A stretch of 64,000 bases of DNA from JABMOW01 sp964409335 (GTDB lineage: Bacteria > Fidelibacterota > Marinisomatia > SCGC-AAA003-L08 > JACNLC01): NCBI GenBank assembly GCA_964409335.1, contig CAYPCW010000005.1, positions 1-64,000 on the forward strand, in the 5' to 3' direction. The notes beneath the pieces are model-generated. The model had not been told where the DNA came from. It was given only the letters and a program-made list of their open reading frames with translations, and made no database searches. Numbering within the stretch: position 1 is the first letter of the stretch; every line of letters begins with the position of its first letter. The position numbers and the translations under genes were made by a program. This document shows positions 1 to 9,026 of the stretch, in pieces.

Positions 1-35
1 AGCGGTTCTCTTTAACGGTCTGTCTAACCCTGAGG

Positions 36-434
36 TCATAAGCCCCCCCCCCCCATATATACTATAATGTGTTTTATTACTATGTGAAGCCCTGATATCA
101 TGAACCAGGCGCTCCCCCACAGGGATGCCAGTAAGTGGAATAAAACAAATTGATTACCGGGAGAGATTACGGCATGGAAGCCTTCCAGAATTCCCATGCC
201 GGACAGACCGACAGCCACAAAAAATCTCCATGGTTGATGATCCCTGCTGAATTGGTGCATGAGAATGAATGAGAGAAAAATCATACAGGATACGCCCAAT
301 GTCTCTGCGGCGGAGTGTACCGATGGTTGTATCCATTGGATCCGGGTAAACGCAGGATGCACCATAAGAAGACCGGCGACGACGAGAGCCACGATAATAG
401 TTGATATGTAGATTAAACGATATTTCTTTTCCAT
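36..434 (-). pseudogene. Membrane sensor N-terminal region, frame lost at a G12 tract
   Basis: The 132-residue product has about four hydrophobic helices: one near residues 8-26, then three between about 40 and 125. It contains segments such as HSAAETLG and GILEGFHAVISPG, which I associate with N-terminal membrane sensor modules fused to PAS or kinase domains. The normal continuation after the WGSAWF segment is missing. The frame runs into a run of 12 G (minus strand) and stops four codons later. Removing one G, or adding one, leaves the reading frame open to the window edge. I therefore read this as the 5' part of a larger sensor gene that is out of frame in this copy. It lies 33 bases after a receiver gene on the same strand, as expected for the last gene of this signalling cluster. 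A short stand-alone membrane protein is the alternative. Confidence 0.5.
43..54. repeat. 12-base C/G homopolymer tract
   Basis: There are twelve consecutive C on the plus strand (G on the coding minus strand) near the 3' end of the membrane sensor ORF. Tracts of this length are prone to slipped-strand mispairing and also to sequencing or assembly length errors. The tract length decides whether the ORF stops or stays open, as described for the overlapping gene. Confidence 0.9.
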
Positions 435-467
435 TTTTAACCTTCCTGCTGTGTTTTCAATACCGGG

Positions 468-836
468 TCAATGGGTAAACAACGATTGGATATGCGGGAT
501 CAACTCCCGGAATAAATCTTTTTTAAGAATAAAACCTTCCGCTCCCTTTTCCTTCGTTACCCATTGGTACTCATACAACTCGTGATTTGTAATCATGATC
601 ACTTTGAGATCAGGATGGGATTTTTTCAGAATTTCCAGGGTTTTAATCCCATCCATTCCGGGCATCCGGATATCCAGTAACACCATATCCGGAGATAGCG
701 AGTCTGCCGCTTTAATTGCTTCTTCGCCATCACAGGCTATGCCGACGACCTCGAAATTTTCTATTTTTTGGAGTATCTTGTGGATGAGATTCCTGAAGTT
801 TTCACTATCATCTACAATTATAATTTTAATACTCAT
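468..836 (-). CDS. Receiver-only response regulator (CheY-like)
   Basis: This 122-residue protein is a complete REC domain with no output domain. The acidic pair is in IIIVDDSE at the N-terminus. The phospho-acceptor aspartate lies in MVLLDIRMPGMDG near residue 55. The conserved Thr of MITNHE and the Lys of FILKKD complete the site. Its C-terminus resembles the neighbouring receiver at 953-1324, so the two look like tandem paralogues. It probably takes phosphate from one of the two upstream sensor kinases and acts through protein contact or as a phosphate sink. The gene lies on the same strand as the kinases, 116 bases after the second receiver. The partner is an inference from position only. 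Confidence 0.9.
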   Translation of the reverse strand: MSIKIIIVDDSENFRNLIHKILQKIENFEVVGIACDGEEAIKAADSLSPDMVLLDIRMPGMDGIKTLEILKKSHPDLKVIMITNHELYEYQWVTKEKGAEGFILKKDLFRELIPHIQSLFTH

Positions 837-952
837 TGTTCTGTCTTTGGATTTTTTGTCGTTTCTTTAGATGTTGTTTATCCTACCTAAAGGTTGAGTT
901 GATAATCCTGAAACAGGCGGCTTATGTTTACGGTACACCATTCGCCCTCATG

Positions 953-1324
953 TCAGGAAAGGTGAAACAAGTCTGCGATTTTCGGGTATAACATATTATA
1001 AACATTTCGTTTCAATAAATACCCGTCTGCCCCGTTTTTTTCTGCCGCCATCCGGTATTCATTCAAATCATGAACACTGGCAATAATGATCCGGACTTCA
1101 GGGTGATTTTTTTTAATGATACCTGTTGCGACAATCCCGTCCACATCCGGCATCCGGACGTCCATGATGATTAAATCGGGGATTAACTCTCCCGCTTTCA
1201 GTATGGCTTCATCACCGGTGGCGGCTTCGCCCAATATTTGAATTACCGGATACTTTTGAAGTATTTCCACGATCTTTTTCCTGAATATCCGGCTGTCATC
1301 AGCGATGAGTGTGTTGATTTTCAT
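953..1324 (-). CDS. Receiver-only response regulator (CheY-like), paralogue
   Basis: This is a single REC domain of 123 residues. Visible marks are LIADDSR near the N-terminus, the phospho-acceptor Asp in LIIMDVRMPDVDG, and the Lys in GYLLKRN. There is no DNA-binding or enzymatic output domain. It resembles the receiver at 468-836 in length and in the GA(D/E)G(Y/F)(L/I)LK segment and C-terminal helix, suggesting a local duplication. A 159-base gap separates it from the NarL-type regulator upstream, so it may have its own promoter. It is probably phosphorylated by a clustered kinase, which is inferred from location. Confidence 0.9.
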   Translation of the reverse strand: MKINTLIADDSRIFRKKIVEILQKYPVIQILGEAATGDEAILKAGELIPDLIIMDVRMPDVDGIVATGIIKKNHPEVRIIIASVHDLNEYRMAAEKNGADGYLLKRNVYNMLYPKIADLFHLS

Positions 1325-1483
1325 TTTCTCGTTCTTTGAGGTTTCGTGTAAGTTATGATCGATGAGGGATGCACGACGACATTTGAACAGGTGATTTTAT
1401 GACCGGATTCAGGTGATTTTTAAACCCAATACCGGATGCAGCCGGTTCAGGTTATTCTATAAGACCCGGGTCGTCAGCGCGGG

Positions 1484-2137
1484 TTATTCAATGAGACCCT
1501 GATCGATGGCATACCGGATTAACTTTGCCGTACTGTGAATATTTAGCTTGGTCATGATATGGGTTCGATGAGTCGCCACCGTGTTCAGGCTCACATGTAA
1601 ATGTCCGGCGATTTGACTGTTGCTCATTCCTTCTGCAATGAGCTGGAGGATTTCCTGCTCCCGGGCGGTTAATACGGTCGGCAGATTCTCACCTGTTTTA
1701 TGAGACGTATTTTTTAAAAATATATCTATCAATACTTCGGAAACTGATGGACTTAAAAACTTTTTCCCGTCATGAACCGTCCGAATGGCGCTGATCAGGT
1801 CTGAAAATGCGGTCTGTTTAACGAGGTACCCGCTGGCGCCGGCTTTGAATGCATTGTAAACATATTCCTGTGTCGCATGCCGGCTTAAAATGATCATGTT
1901 TGTTTTCGGGAGGGACTTTTTAATTCGGGCCGTTGCCTGTAACCCGTTCAGGATCGGCATTGATATATCCATCAGCACGACATCGGGTTTTTTTTCTTCA
2001 GCACATCTTACCGCATCAATGCCATTACTCGCTTCCCCCACAATGGTGATATCCGGTTCTTTTTCTAAAATAGCCTTAATCCCTTTGCGAAGAATATCAT
2101 GGTCGTCAACGAGCAGAACGGTGATCCGGTGCATCAT
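1484..2137 (-). CDS. NarL/FixJ-family response regulator
   Basis: This 217-residue two-domain transcription regulator has an N-terminal REC domain (about residues 4-120, phospho-acceptor Asp in VVLMDISMPILNG). The C-terminus is a LuxR-type helix-turn-helix (about 150-215) with the LTAREQEILQLIAEG and NTVATHRTHIMTKL signatures. Its start overlaps the stop of the upstream sensor kinase by four bases (ATGA), which implies translational coupling and makes that HisKA_3 kinase the obvious partner. Kinases and regulators of the NarX/NarL type are typically paired this way. It is expected to bind DNA as a dimer once phosphorylated. Target genes cannot be read from the window. Confidence 0.95.
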   Translation of the reverse strand: MMHRITVLLVDDHDILRKGIKAILEKEPDITIVGEASNGIDAVRCAEEKKPDVVLMDISMPILNGLQATARIKKSLPKTNMIILSRHATQEYVYNAFKAGASGYLVKQTAFSDLISAIRTVHDGKKFLSPSVSEVLIDIFLKNTSHKTGENLPTVLTAREQEILQLIAEGMSNSQIAGHLHVSLNTVATHRTHIMTKLNIHSTAKLIRYAIDQGLIE

Positions 2138-5100
2138 GGCAGACCCAACGGCAGGGTAGCGATAATCTCTGTTCCGGCGCCGGTTCGGGTATTGAGTGAA
2201 AAATCTCCACCCTGATAATTGATCCTTTCCTTCATTCCCCGCAGACCCAGTTTCTGGCGCTCATGGAGATCATAATAAAATTTTTCACTGTCAAACCCGA
2301 TCCCATTATCCCGAATGATCAGTGAGAGGGAATTGTCTCCTGCATTGATTTCCACGTATACTTCTGTGGCTTGAGCATATTTTGCAGTATTATTCAATGC
2401 TTCCTGCAAAATTCTGAAAAATGTTATTTCCAACTTTTCCGGATATCTTGCATCCGGTTTGTCAATGACCTTGCTGATGTTAATGTTTGTCCGTTCCGAG
2501 TATCGGTCCAGGTACCAATTCATCGCAGATATCAACCCTAACTCATCCAGAATCATGGGATGGAGCCGGAGTGTGAGTTCATGTATTTGATCGTTCATCA
2601 GGTTGATCATCATCCGGGATTCTGACAGCATTTTATGGACGTCCGGTATATCGATGCCACCCAGAATATCTTCCAGTTGCACAATATTCAGCAGCGTTGC
2701 CGTCAGCGCTTGTCCGAATTCATCATGCAATTCCATCGACAGTGATTTTCGTTCTTTTTCGTGCGAATTGATCAATTCGTTTGACATTTTTCTTATATTT
2801 TCACTTTGTTCGATGATCTTATCAAATGCCGCCTTTCGAAGGGAAATATCTCTCAGTGCGGTGACTCTGACGCGTCTCCCGTTAAACTTTATCATTCTAC
2901 CCTGAATTTCACAAGGGAATGTGGCGCCATCTTTTCGCCTGGCAGTTACCTCGTATGGCAATTCATATCCCTGCAAGATGTGCTCTAATACAGTGTCCCG
3001 GTCTTCTTCTGCGATCCAGTCCGTACCCCATTTCCCCAACGCCTCGGAATTGGTGTAGCCAAACATCCGCTCTGCAGTATGGTTCTGTCCCAGGCATCGT
3101 CCATTTTCAGATAGAAAGATGGATTCAAAAGTCGCCTCAGACAGCGCCTTAAGCATGTCTCTCGAAGCAGTCAGATCATTTTCAGTATTTTTCTGTTTTG
3201 TAATGTCATGAGCGATCAACATGTACCGGGTGATCTCATTGTCACTATTTTTGATCGAAGATATCGTCGCCTCTTCCCAAAACAGGCTGCCGTTTTTTTT
3301 CTTATTCTGGATTTGGTTACACCAGGTTCCGCCGGCGGTGATGGTCATCCACAGCTCTTTGTAAAATTCGTCGGGATGTTCACCGGACTTGAGAATATTG
3401 GGCTTCTTTCCAATGACCTCATCTTTCGAATATCCGGTGATGGATTCAAATGCAGGATTGACATATTTGATGATACCGTCTTTATCCGTAATCAGAATAC
3501 GGGCGGGGCTGTGAGTCACGACTTCGGACAACATATTATAATTTTCTTTCAGTTTCACTGAATCTGTCACATCTTCGACGATTGCGACCATCCCCAATTG
3601 TGCGGCGCCGCCCGATGTCAGAGGAACGCCTCTCACATTGAGAACCAGCCGGTTTCCCCATTTTGAGATGTACTTCAATTGTTTAATATAAAAGGGTTCG
3701 CCCAGGTCCAGCGTCTTTTTTAGGGTCTTAAATACGCCTGCATCCCGGACGGTCTCCATGTCAATTTTCAGCCCCATCGTCTTTTCAATACCAGGGCTTC
3801 CGACCATAGCTAAAAATGCGGGATTCGCACTGGTCACCCCTCCGTCCTGTCCAATGGTCAAAATACCCAATGGGGACGACGCAACGATACTTTGGTTCAG
3901 TTCATGTAAAAAGCGGGATTTCTGTTCTTCCGATTTCCGTACGGATATGTCATGTAAAATGCCGGCAAAAAATCGATTTCCCTTCATGGTGAACTCGCTG
4001 AAGGTTACATCCAATGCAATTTCCACCCCGGTTTTGTGTATTCCCGTCACTTCATGATTATTCCAGTCAAATGTTCTCTCACCCGTTTTAATGAAGCGAT
4101 CAAATAGCTGTTGATGACGCACTTGTTCATTGTCTTTCATCAATTTCATCACAGGCTGTCCGATGAGTTCATCGGGAGTATAACCAAACGTTTCACACAC
4201 AGCCCGGTTAGCGGATACAATGGTTTCTGTGATATCAATGGTCAGTATTCCATATTGTGCTGTCTCGGTGATAGAACGGTACAGATTTTCCGCATCTTTG
4301 AGTTTATTCGTTAAATGTTTCTTTTCGGTAATATCCGTCAGTAACGCCAGTATGCCCTGAAATTCATGTTTCGCATCTGTCAATCGTGTGATATCTAACT
4401 GATACCAGGATTGGATACCGTGGTTATCGAAGTGAATTTCCTGCTGCGCGGGTTGTTTTTGTGACAGAAAGGTGTAAAGTTCGCCTAACCGCCCCTGAAG
4501 CGATGTGAGTGACCTGCCCAGTATTTTTGCGATGGATAACCCCAGAATATTTTCCATCGCCGGATTAATATCCACCACATTTTGATGAGGGTCAACAACT
4601 ATGATCGCACTCGACATGGATTCAATCAGGCGATGACGGGCTGCCGGTACCAGATTCAGCAGGTTGTATTTAAAAATACCCCATGTTATAAACACACCCG
4701 ATAACGTAAAAAAGACGGGCGTCACGTCAAGACCAGCAATGGGAGTCATGTCCGACAGGTGTAAAATATTTCCCACCAATGGGAGCGCCGCACCCAAAAT
4801 CAATAGTACGATCTGCGGTTTGAAAATGGATGGGTGGCGGGTCAGATCCCGGATAAATGTCATTAACCCGGCGAGCAGAAGTCCGTAAGCATACAGGACA
4901 AACATCCAAAACCACATGCCGTAATGATACGTTGTAACGTTGGAAAGCGGATCAACCGTAATCTGTGTATAAAACCAATGATGAATGGGATCGGACCATA
5001 TAACCATCAAAGTCAGCACAGGAAAAATTGAAATAAATAAGAGGGATTTCTTATTTAAATATTGAAATTGCTGAGCGTATGCCTTTGCTAGTAAAAAATA

Positions 5101-5346
5101 CAGCGCCGGTACACTGAGGACACCAAAAAATGAAATTCGGGTCCATAACAATTTTAATTCAACCGTCGATCCGATCGCTTCAAACATGGCGGCGCCGGTC
5201 CAGATGGAAATGGCTAATTCCAGGTAGAACAGATACCTTCCTATCAACTCACGGCGTTTATTCCACAGATAGACCGCCAGACTGATATTGATACCCATGG
5301 ACAGGATCAGAACGAGAACTAATAATTGAATTTCTTTTTGCATCAA
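2134..5346 (-). CDS. Multi-PAS sensor histidine kinase, NarX/DesK type, 7TM N-terminus
   Basis: This is a 1070-residue membrane kinase. The first 230 residues hold about seven hydrophobic helices, matching the 7TM region found at the N-terminus of some histidine kinases. Roughly five PAS domains follow, at about 240-345, 350-470, 480-600, 605-725 and 730-850 (for example VDPHQNVVDINPA and TDKDGIIKYVNPA). The dimerisation and phospho-acceptor motif is HisKA_3 type (MELHDEFGQALT, near residue 880). The HATPase domain carries NNTAKYAQ, DNGIGFD and GLRGMKERI. It overlaps the NarL-type regulator by 4 bases and follows the other kinase by 15 bases. The PAS array suggests integration of redox, oxygen or small-ligand signals, but no haem or flavin ligand can be assigned from sequence alone. 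Confidence 0.95.
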   Translation of the reverse strand: MMQKEIQLLVLVLILSMGINISLAVYLWNKRRELIGRYLFYLELAISIWTGAAMFEAIGSTVELKLLWTRISFFGVLSVPALYFLLAKAYAQQFQYLNKKSLLFISIFPVLTLMVIWSDPIHHWFYTQITVDPLSNVTTYHYGMWFWMFVLYAYGLLLAGLMTFIRDLTRHPSIFKPQIVLLILGAALPLVGNILHLSDMTPIAGLDVTPVFFTLSGVFITWGIFKYNLLNLVPAARHRLIESMSSAIIVVDPHQNVVDINPAMENILGLSIAKILGRSLTSLQGRLGELYTFLSQKQPAQQEIHFDNHGIQSWYQLDITRLTDAKHEFQGILALLTDITEKKHLTNKLKDAENLYRSITETAQYGILTIDITETIVSANRAVCETFGYTPDELIGQPVMKLMKDNEQVRHQQLFDRFIKTGERTFDWNNHEVTGIHKTGVEIALDVTFSEFTMKGNRFFAGILHDISVRKSEEQKSRFLHELNQSIVASSPLGILTIGQDGGVTSANPAFLAMVGSPGIEKTMGLKIDMETVRDAGVFKTLKKTLDLGEPFYIKQLKYISKWGNRLVLNVRGVPLTSGGAAQLGMVAIVEDVTDSVKLKENYNMLSEVVTHSPARILITDKDGIIKYVNPAFESITGYSKDEVIGKKPNILKSGEHPDEFYKELWMTITAGGTWCNQIQNKKKNGSLFWEEATISSIKNSDNEITRYMLIAHDITKQKNTENDLTASRDMLKALSEATFESIFLSENGRCLGQNHTAERMFGYTNSEALGKWGTDWIAEEDRDTVLEHILQGYELPYEVTARRKDGATFPCEIQGRMIKFNGRRVRVTALRDISLRKAAFDKIIEQSENIRKMSNELINSHEKERKSLSMELHDEFGQALTATLLNIVQLEDILGGIDIPDVHKMLSESRMMINLMNDQIHELTLRLHPMILDELGLISAMNWYLDRYSERTNINISKVIDKPDARYPEKLEITFFRILQEALNNTAKYAQATEVYVEINAGDNSLSLIIRDNGIGFDSEKFYYDLHERQKLGLRGMKERINYQGGDFSLNTRTGAGTEIIATLPLGLP

Positions 5347-5361
5347 ATGGATGGCAGCAAT

Positions 5362-8055
5362 TTAGACGTCATCAATCTCATTCCATTTCCTTAATCTGAG
5401 CTGAATGGTTGTGCCGTGACCCTTTTTACTTTCCACGGTAATGGGAATTTTATTGATATCGAGATATTGTTTTGTGATAGACAAGCCCAGGCCGATGCCC
5501 TGAAATTTTTTACCGATGCCGTCACTCTCCTGAGTAAATGGCTTATACATTATTTCCATATACTTTTCATCCATCCCGATGCCGGAATCAGCAACCGCGA
5601 GCGTGAGTTGATCCCCTTTTTCCTGTATGGATAGTCTGACAAATCCTTGTTCGGTATATTTTATGGAATTTTCAACCAAATGACTGAGGGCATAAAAAAG
5701 ACCGTTAAAATCATATCTGACCATCGTGCCGGCAGCAAGTGATTTAACATTGAAGTCTAAAAATTTTTTATCTGCATCAGATTTGAATACTTCTCTGACT
5801 TTTTTTAGAAGGTCCTGAATATTGAAAATCTCAAACATGGGTTCATAATCGCCGGCGTTGAGTACAGAAATGTCCAGAATTTCATGCATGGTGCGAAGCA
5901 GACGCGTTCCACCGCTTTGAATGGCGCCGAGAAAAAACAATTCATCAGATTCAAGTCTGTCCGATGCAGTTTTCGAAATAAGGTCAGAATATCCCATGAT
6001 GGCATGCAACGGGGTTCGGATCTCATGAGAAATATTCTGTAAAAAATGGGTTTTAAGTTTATCTGCACTTTCTGCTTTATTTTTAGCGATTTCCAAAGAT
6101 TTCTGAATTCCCTTTATTTCACTGATGTCCGTCGCATAAAAATGGATCTGATATATGGATGGGATCAGGTTTGCTTTCCATAACAAAGACAGGTTCCCGA
6201 CTTGATCTTCCTGAATAAATTGTTTTTTTTCTTTCCGAAACCACGCAACCGCCGCTTTAATACATTCCGGTCTGAGGAGTACAGAAATATTTTCAGGATC
6301 TGCGCCCTGAGCTTTGACCGCCTCCCTGCAGGCATCGTTCATGTACAGAACATTTCCCTGGAGATCACAGGATATTACCGGTGCGGGATTGTGGAGAGGA
6401 AAGGATGCCAATTCTTCGATTCTCCGGCGATCGCGATTCTGGTTCATAATATCGTTCAGATGCCGGATGGATATTTCAAACTGGAATTTGATGTCGCCTA
6501 AGAGATTTTCAATCGGCATATATTTTTCATATATAATGCCCACAAGTCCCCAATTCTCACCATAGGGGTGAATGGGGACGAGCGCTATCCTGCAGCCATC
6601 GTAAACGGCGGCATGACGCCCGATACCCGTACCAGCCCCCAATTGGGAGAATTTGTCTAAAATAACCGTTTCATTTTGACGCATGATGTTTTCCATCGCC
6701 TCATTCCCGCCAATATCGAACATTTTTTGATGGTTAAACTCCGGGTAAGCTTCCTTCATAGAGTTCAGATCGTATGAATTGGCGGAAAGCCCTGTATTTC
6801 TTAATTTACCGGTTTCCTGATCCAGTTGGAAAAAGACCACTGACCTGACGGGGATATTTTCATAGCAGGTTCTTGCCAGATCCCGGATACATTGATCGGA
6901 ATTCAATTCATCCTGAGACCCTTCGCTGCAATTTATCATCATCGAATAAGTGGCAAGTTTAAATTTATCCAGGACTTCATTTTTCCAGCGGTTTTCGGTT
7001 AAAGCAATCTCATCGGACGTGTCCCGCAGTACAAACAAAAACAGTGGTTTCTCATCTGATTTCATATTCAGCTTTGAAGCCGAGACATAACATTGGCTGA
7101 ATTCAGATTCCCCTCTTCTGATATTCATGAGAATGTTCGAAAACCCGCCGGGTTTGGTCAGGTGCTGATGTATGACGTTCCATTCATCTTCAGCGACAAC
7201 GGATCGGACGCTGAACGGGACCGTTTGAGTATCATCGGCAGGATATTTAAAAAATTCAATTCCTGCATGGTTAATATCAAAGACATTACCCATAATATCC
7301 GCAGTAAATATCGTAAATGGAGCGTTTTCAAAAATGCCTCTGAATTTATTTTCGCTGGCACGAAATTCTTCGGTCCGCTGCTCTACTAATTTTTCCAGGT
7401 CTGTCGAATAGGTTTTCAGACGCAATATCATCGGCATGGAGACCTGCCGGAATACCAGCGCCGTCCCCACCAGAATTATCAATGAAATGGCCAAAATAAT
7501 TATTCCTGACCGGATAAAAGGGGTACGCACATTCCTAAGGTCAATCTTGCTGACAATTCCCAGGTTCAACACTTTAACGGGTTCATACGCGGCGAGCACA
7601 AGGGTTCCTTCATGATCCCTGCCGACCATCTTTCCGGAAAGCCCTTTAGCCGCTAATTGTACAGGGGTATCCGTACCGGAAGACAAAGGGATTGATGCGG
7701 GTACTCCCGGGTGGGTCTGCGTATGACTGAACATAATCCGGATAGTGTCACCATCCAGACGCGCAAGAACAATTTCATTCCTGATATCCGAATCAACGAT
7801 CCTGCTATAATAGTTTTCAAAGATTTGACGAATCAGGAGGAGTGTGGTTTCACTCTGATGATCAGAACTTTTTAATATCTCATGTTTCGCAATGATCTCA
7901 AGTGTACCTGCCTGGATCCGCACAGATTCCTGCAATTGTGCCAGATTCTCTTTGATAGCAGTTTGGTACATCTGGTGGATCGCTATCGCTACGGCGATCA
8001 TGGCAACCGTACCCATCAAAACAACCAAAAGGAATAGTTTTAGTTTATCTGCCAA
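5362..8055 (-). CDS. Transmembrane PAS-GAF-PAS sensor histidine kinase
   Basis: This kinase has 897 residues. TM1 is at about 9-27, an extracytoplasmic sensor region follows to about 185 (Cache-like by layout, not proven), and TM2 is at about 186-206. The cytoplasmic part has a PAS domain at about 235-350, a GAF-like domain at about 385-540 and a second PAS at about 548-640. HisKA carries the phospho-His in QNISHEIRTPLHAIMGYSDL. The HATPase domain has LVENSIKYT, ADSGIGMD and GIGLGLSI. There is no receiver domain, so it is not a hybrid kinase. It is the first gene of the signalling block, 15 bases before the next kinase. It may feed the receiver-only proteins downstream, while the HisKA_3 kinase serves the NarL-type regulator. 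That division of labour is inference. Confidence 0.95.
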   Translation of the reverse strand: MADKLKLFLLVVLMGTVAMIAVAIAIHQMYQTAIKENLAQLQESVRIQAGTLEIIAKHEILKSSDHQSETTLLLIRQIFENYYSRIVDSDIRNEIVLARLDGDTIRIMFSHTQTHPGVPASIPLSSGTDTPVQLAAKGLSGKMVGRDHEGTLVLAAYEPVKVLNLGIVSKIDLRNVRTPFIRSGIIILAISLIILVGTALVFRQVSMPMILRLKTYSTDLEKLVEQRTEEFRASENKFRGIFENAPFTIFTADIMGNVFDINHAGIEFFKYPADDTQTVPFSVRSVVAEDEWNVIHQHLTKPGGFSNILMNIRRGESEFSQCYVSASKLNMKSDEKPLFLFVLRDTSDEIALTENRWKNEVLDKFKLATYSMMINCSEGSQDELNSDQCIRDLARTCYENIPVRSVVFFQLDQETGKLRNTGLSANSYDLNSMKEAYPEFNHQKMFDIGGNEAMENIMRQNETVILDKFSQLGAGTGIGRHAAVYDGCRIALVPIHPYGENWGLVGIIYEKYMPIENLLGDIKFQFEISIRHLNDIMNQNRDRRRIEELASFPLHNPAPVISCDLQGNVLYMNDACREAVKAQGADPENISVLLRPECIKAAVAWFRKEKKQFIQEDQVGNLSLLWKANLIPSIYQIHFYATDISEIKGIQKSLEIAKNKAESADKLKTHFLQNISHEIRTPLHAIMGYSDLISKTASDRLESDELFFLGAIQSGGTRLLRTMHEILDISVLNAGDYEPMFEIFNIQDLLKKVREVFKSDADKKFLDFNVKSLAAGTMVRYDFNGLFYALSHLVENSIKYTEQGFVRLSIQEKGDQLTLAVADSGIGMDEKYMEIMYKPFTQESDGIGKKFQGIGLGLSITKQYLDINKIPITVESKKGHGTTIQLRLRKWNEIDDV

Positions 8056-8242
8056 AATGATCTATGCTCTCGTTTTTAAATTTTGAAAGATAGTTAATTT
8101 ACAACGTGTAATATTAATTACTTCGATGAAATGAAATCTTTAAATTATAATCCCTTTAATGGGTATGGCGCTTTTGAATTTACCGGGATCATACCCTGTG
8201 AGATAAGGCGGGTATCTCTCAAGCGGAGGCAGGTTTCGCCCG

Positions 8243-8359
8243 TCAGGGTTTTTCCCTTTTCCTGCGGGCTTTGTTTTCTTTGGTTCTCACGATACCGAGA
8301 TAACTCAACAGGACACCCCAGACCGCAACGATCACCGCAATAAAATATCCTTTAAACAT
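8243..8359 (-). CDS. ccmD: CcmD-like small membrane protein of the haem exporter
   Basis: This 38-residue ORF begins MFKGYFIAVIVAVWGVLL. It has one transmembrane helix (about residues 4-23) followed by a highly basic tail (KENKARRKREKP). That is the layout of CcmD, the small subunit that stabilises the CcmABC-CcmE complex. It starts inside the end of ccmC (overlap of 8 bases), with a GGAGGAAA Shine-Dalgarno 3 bases before the ATG. Position directly after ccmC, topology and length all fit CcmD. The sequence is too short for homology to be decisive. Confidence 0.8.
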   Translation of the reverse strand: MFKGYFIAVIVAVWGVLLSYLGIVRTKENKARRKREKP

Positions 8360-9026
8360 GAGTTTCCTCCAAATTTTTTAATTCAAGCGTGGCGACGTGC
8401 ACCCGGTATTTGTACATATTGATCAGGATCAGCGTAAATGTAAACAGCGAAAAAAGAAAAATCTTCAGGACCGTGGATGAATGAGCGGACATATCCCTTT
8501 GGGGATGGGATTGTACCTGTGGCGCCCAGAAATCCACCGCAAAATAAATGAGTGGAATATCGACGGCTGCCAGAATCCCCAACACGGCTGCATATCGGCT
8601 GGAACGTTCATAGGGTCCGCCGAACTCCCGGATCATGAAATATCCCACGTACACTAAGAACAGAATCAGGGTGGTGGTAAGTCTGGGCTCCCATGTCCAT
8701 GCCTCTCCCCAGATCGGTTTCGCCCAGATGGGTCCCGTTATCAGGATCAGCAGACAGAATACGGTGCCGGTTTCTGCGGCGGATAATGCATATATATCCC
8801 ATTTTGGTTTCCGGGTCACCAGATACGCGATGCTGAACGCCAAAACCCCCATATATCCCAGAAATGCGTTCCACGCCAGGGGAACATGGTAGTAGAATAT
8901 ACGTTGCGCCCATTCCTGCTCCGGGATCAAAGGCGCCACGAAAATAATCAGCCACAGGCCGGTCAGGACCATCGCCAAAGTCACGAGTGCCAGTGCGACA
9001 TTCCCTTTATGATTGAAATAGTCCAT
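8352..9026 (-). CDS. ccmC: Cytochrome c maturation haem-handling protein CcmC
   Basis: This 224-residue membrane protein has about six helices and the tryptophan-rich WWD motif (WGEAWTWEPRLTT, near residue 115) between helices. CcmC transfers haem to the chaperone CcmE on the outer face of the membrane. Conserved histidines flank the motif in the family, and FYYHVPLAWNAF near residue 45 looks like the first of these. Start and stop codons are shared with the upstream ccmB (TAATG, one-base overlap), so the two are translationally linked. The length is typical of the short bacterial CcmC proteins. Confidence 0.95.
   Translation of the reverse strand: MDYFNHKGNVALALVTLAMVLTGLWLIIFVAPLIPEQEWAQRIFYYHVPLAWNAFLGYMGVLAFSIAYLVTRKPKWDIYALSAAETGTVFCLLILITGPIWAKPIWGEAWTWEPRLTTTLILFLVYVGYFMIREFGGPYERSSRYAAVLGILAAVDIPLIYFAVDFWAPQVQSHPQRDMSAHSSTVLKIFLFSLFTFTLILINMYKYRVHVATLELKNLEETHV

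Noticed and set aside
468..1324. Frameshifted response regulator split in two
   Set aside because: Each ORF is a full REC domain with its own phospho-acceptor Asp, so they are two genes and not parts of one.
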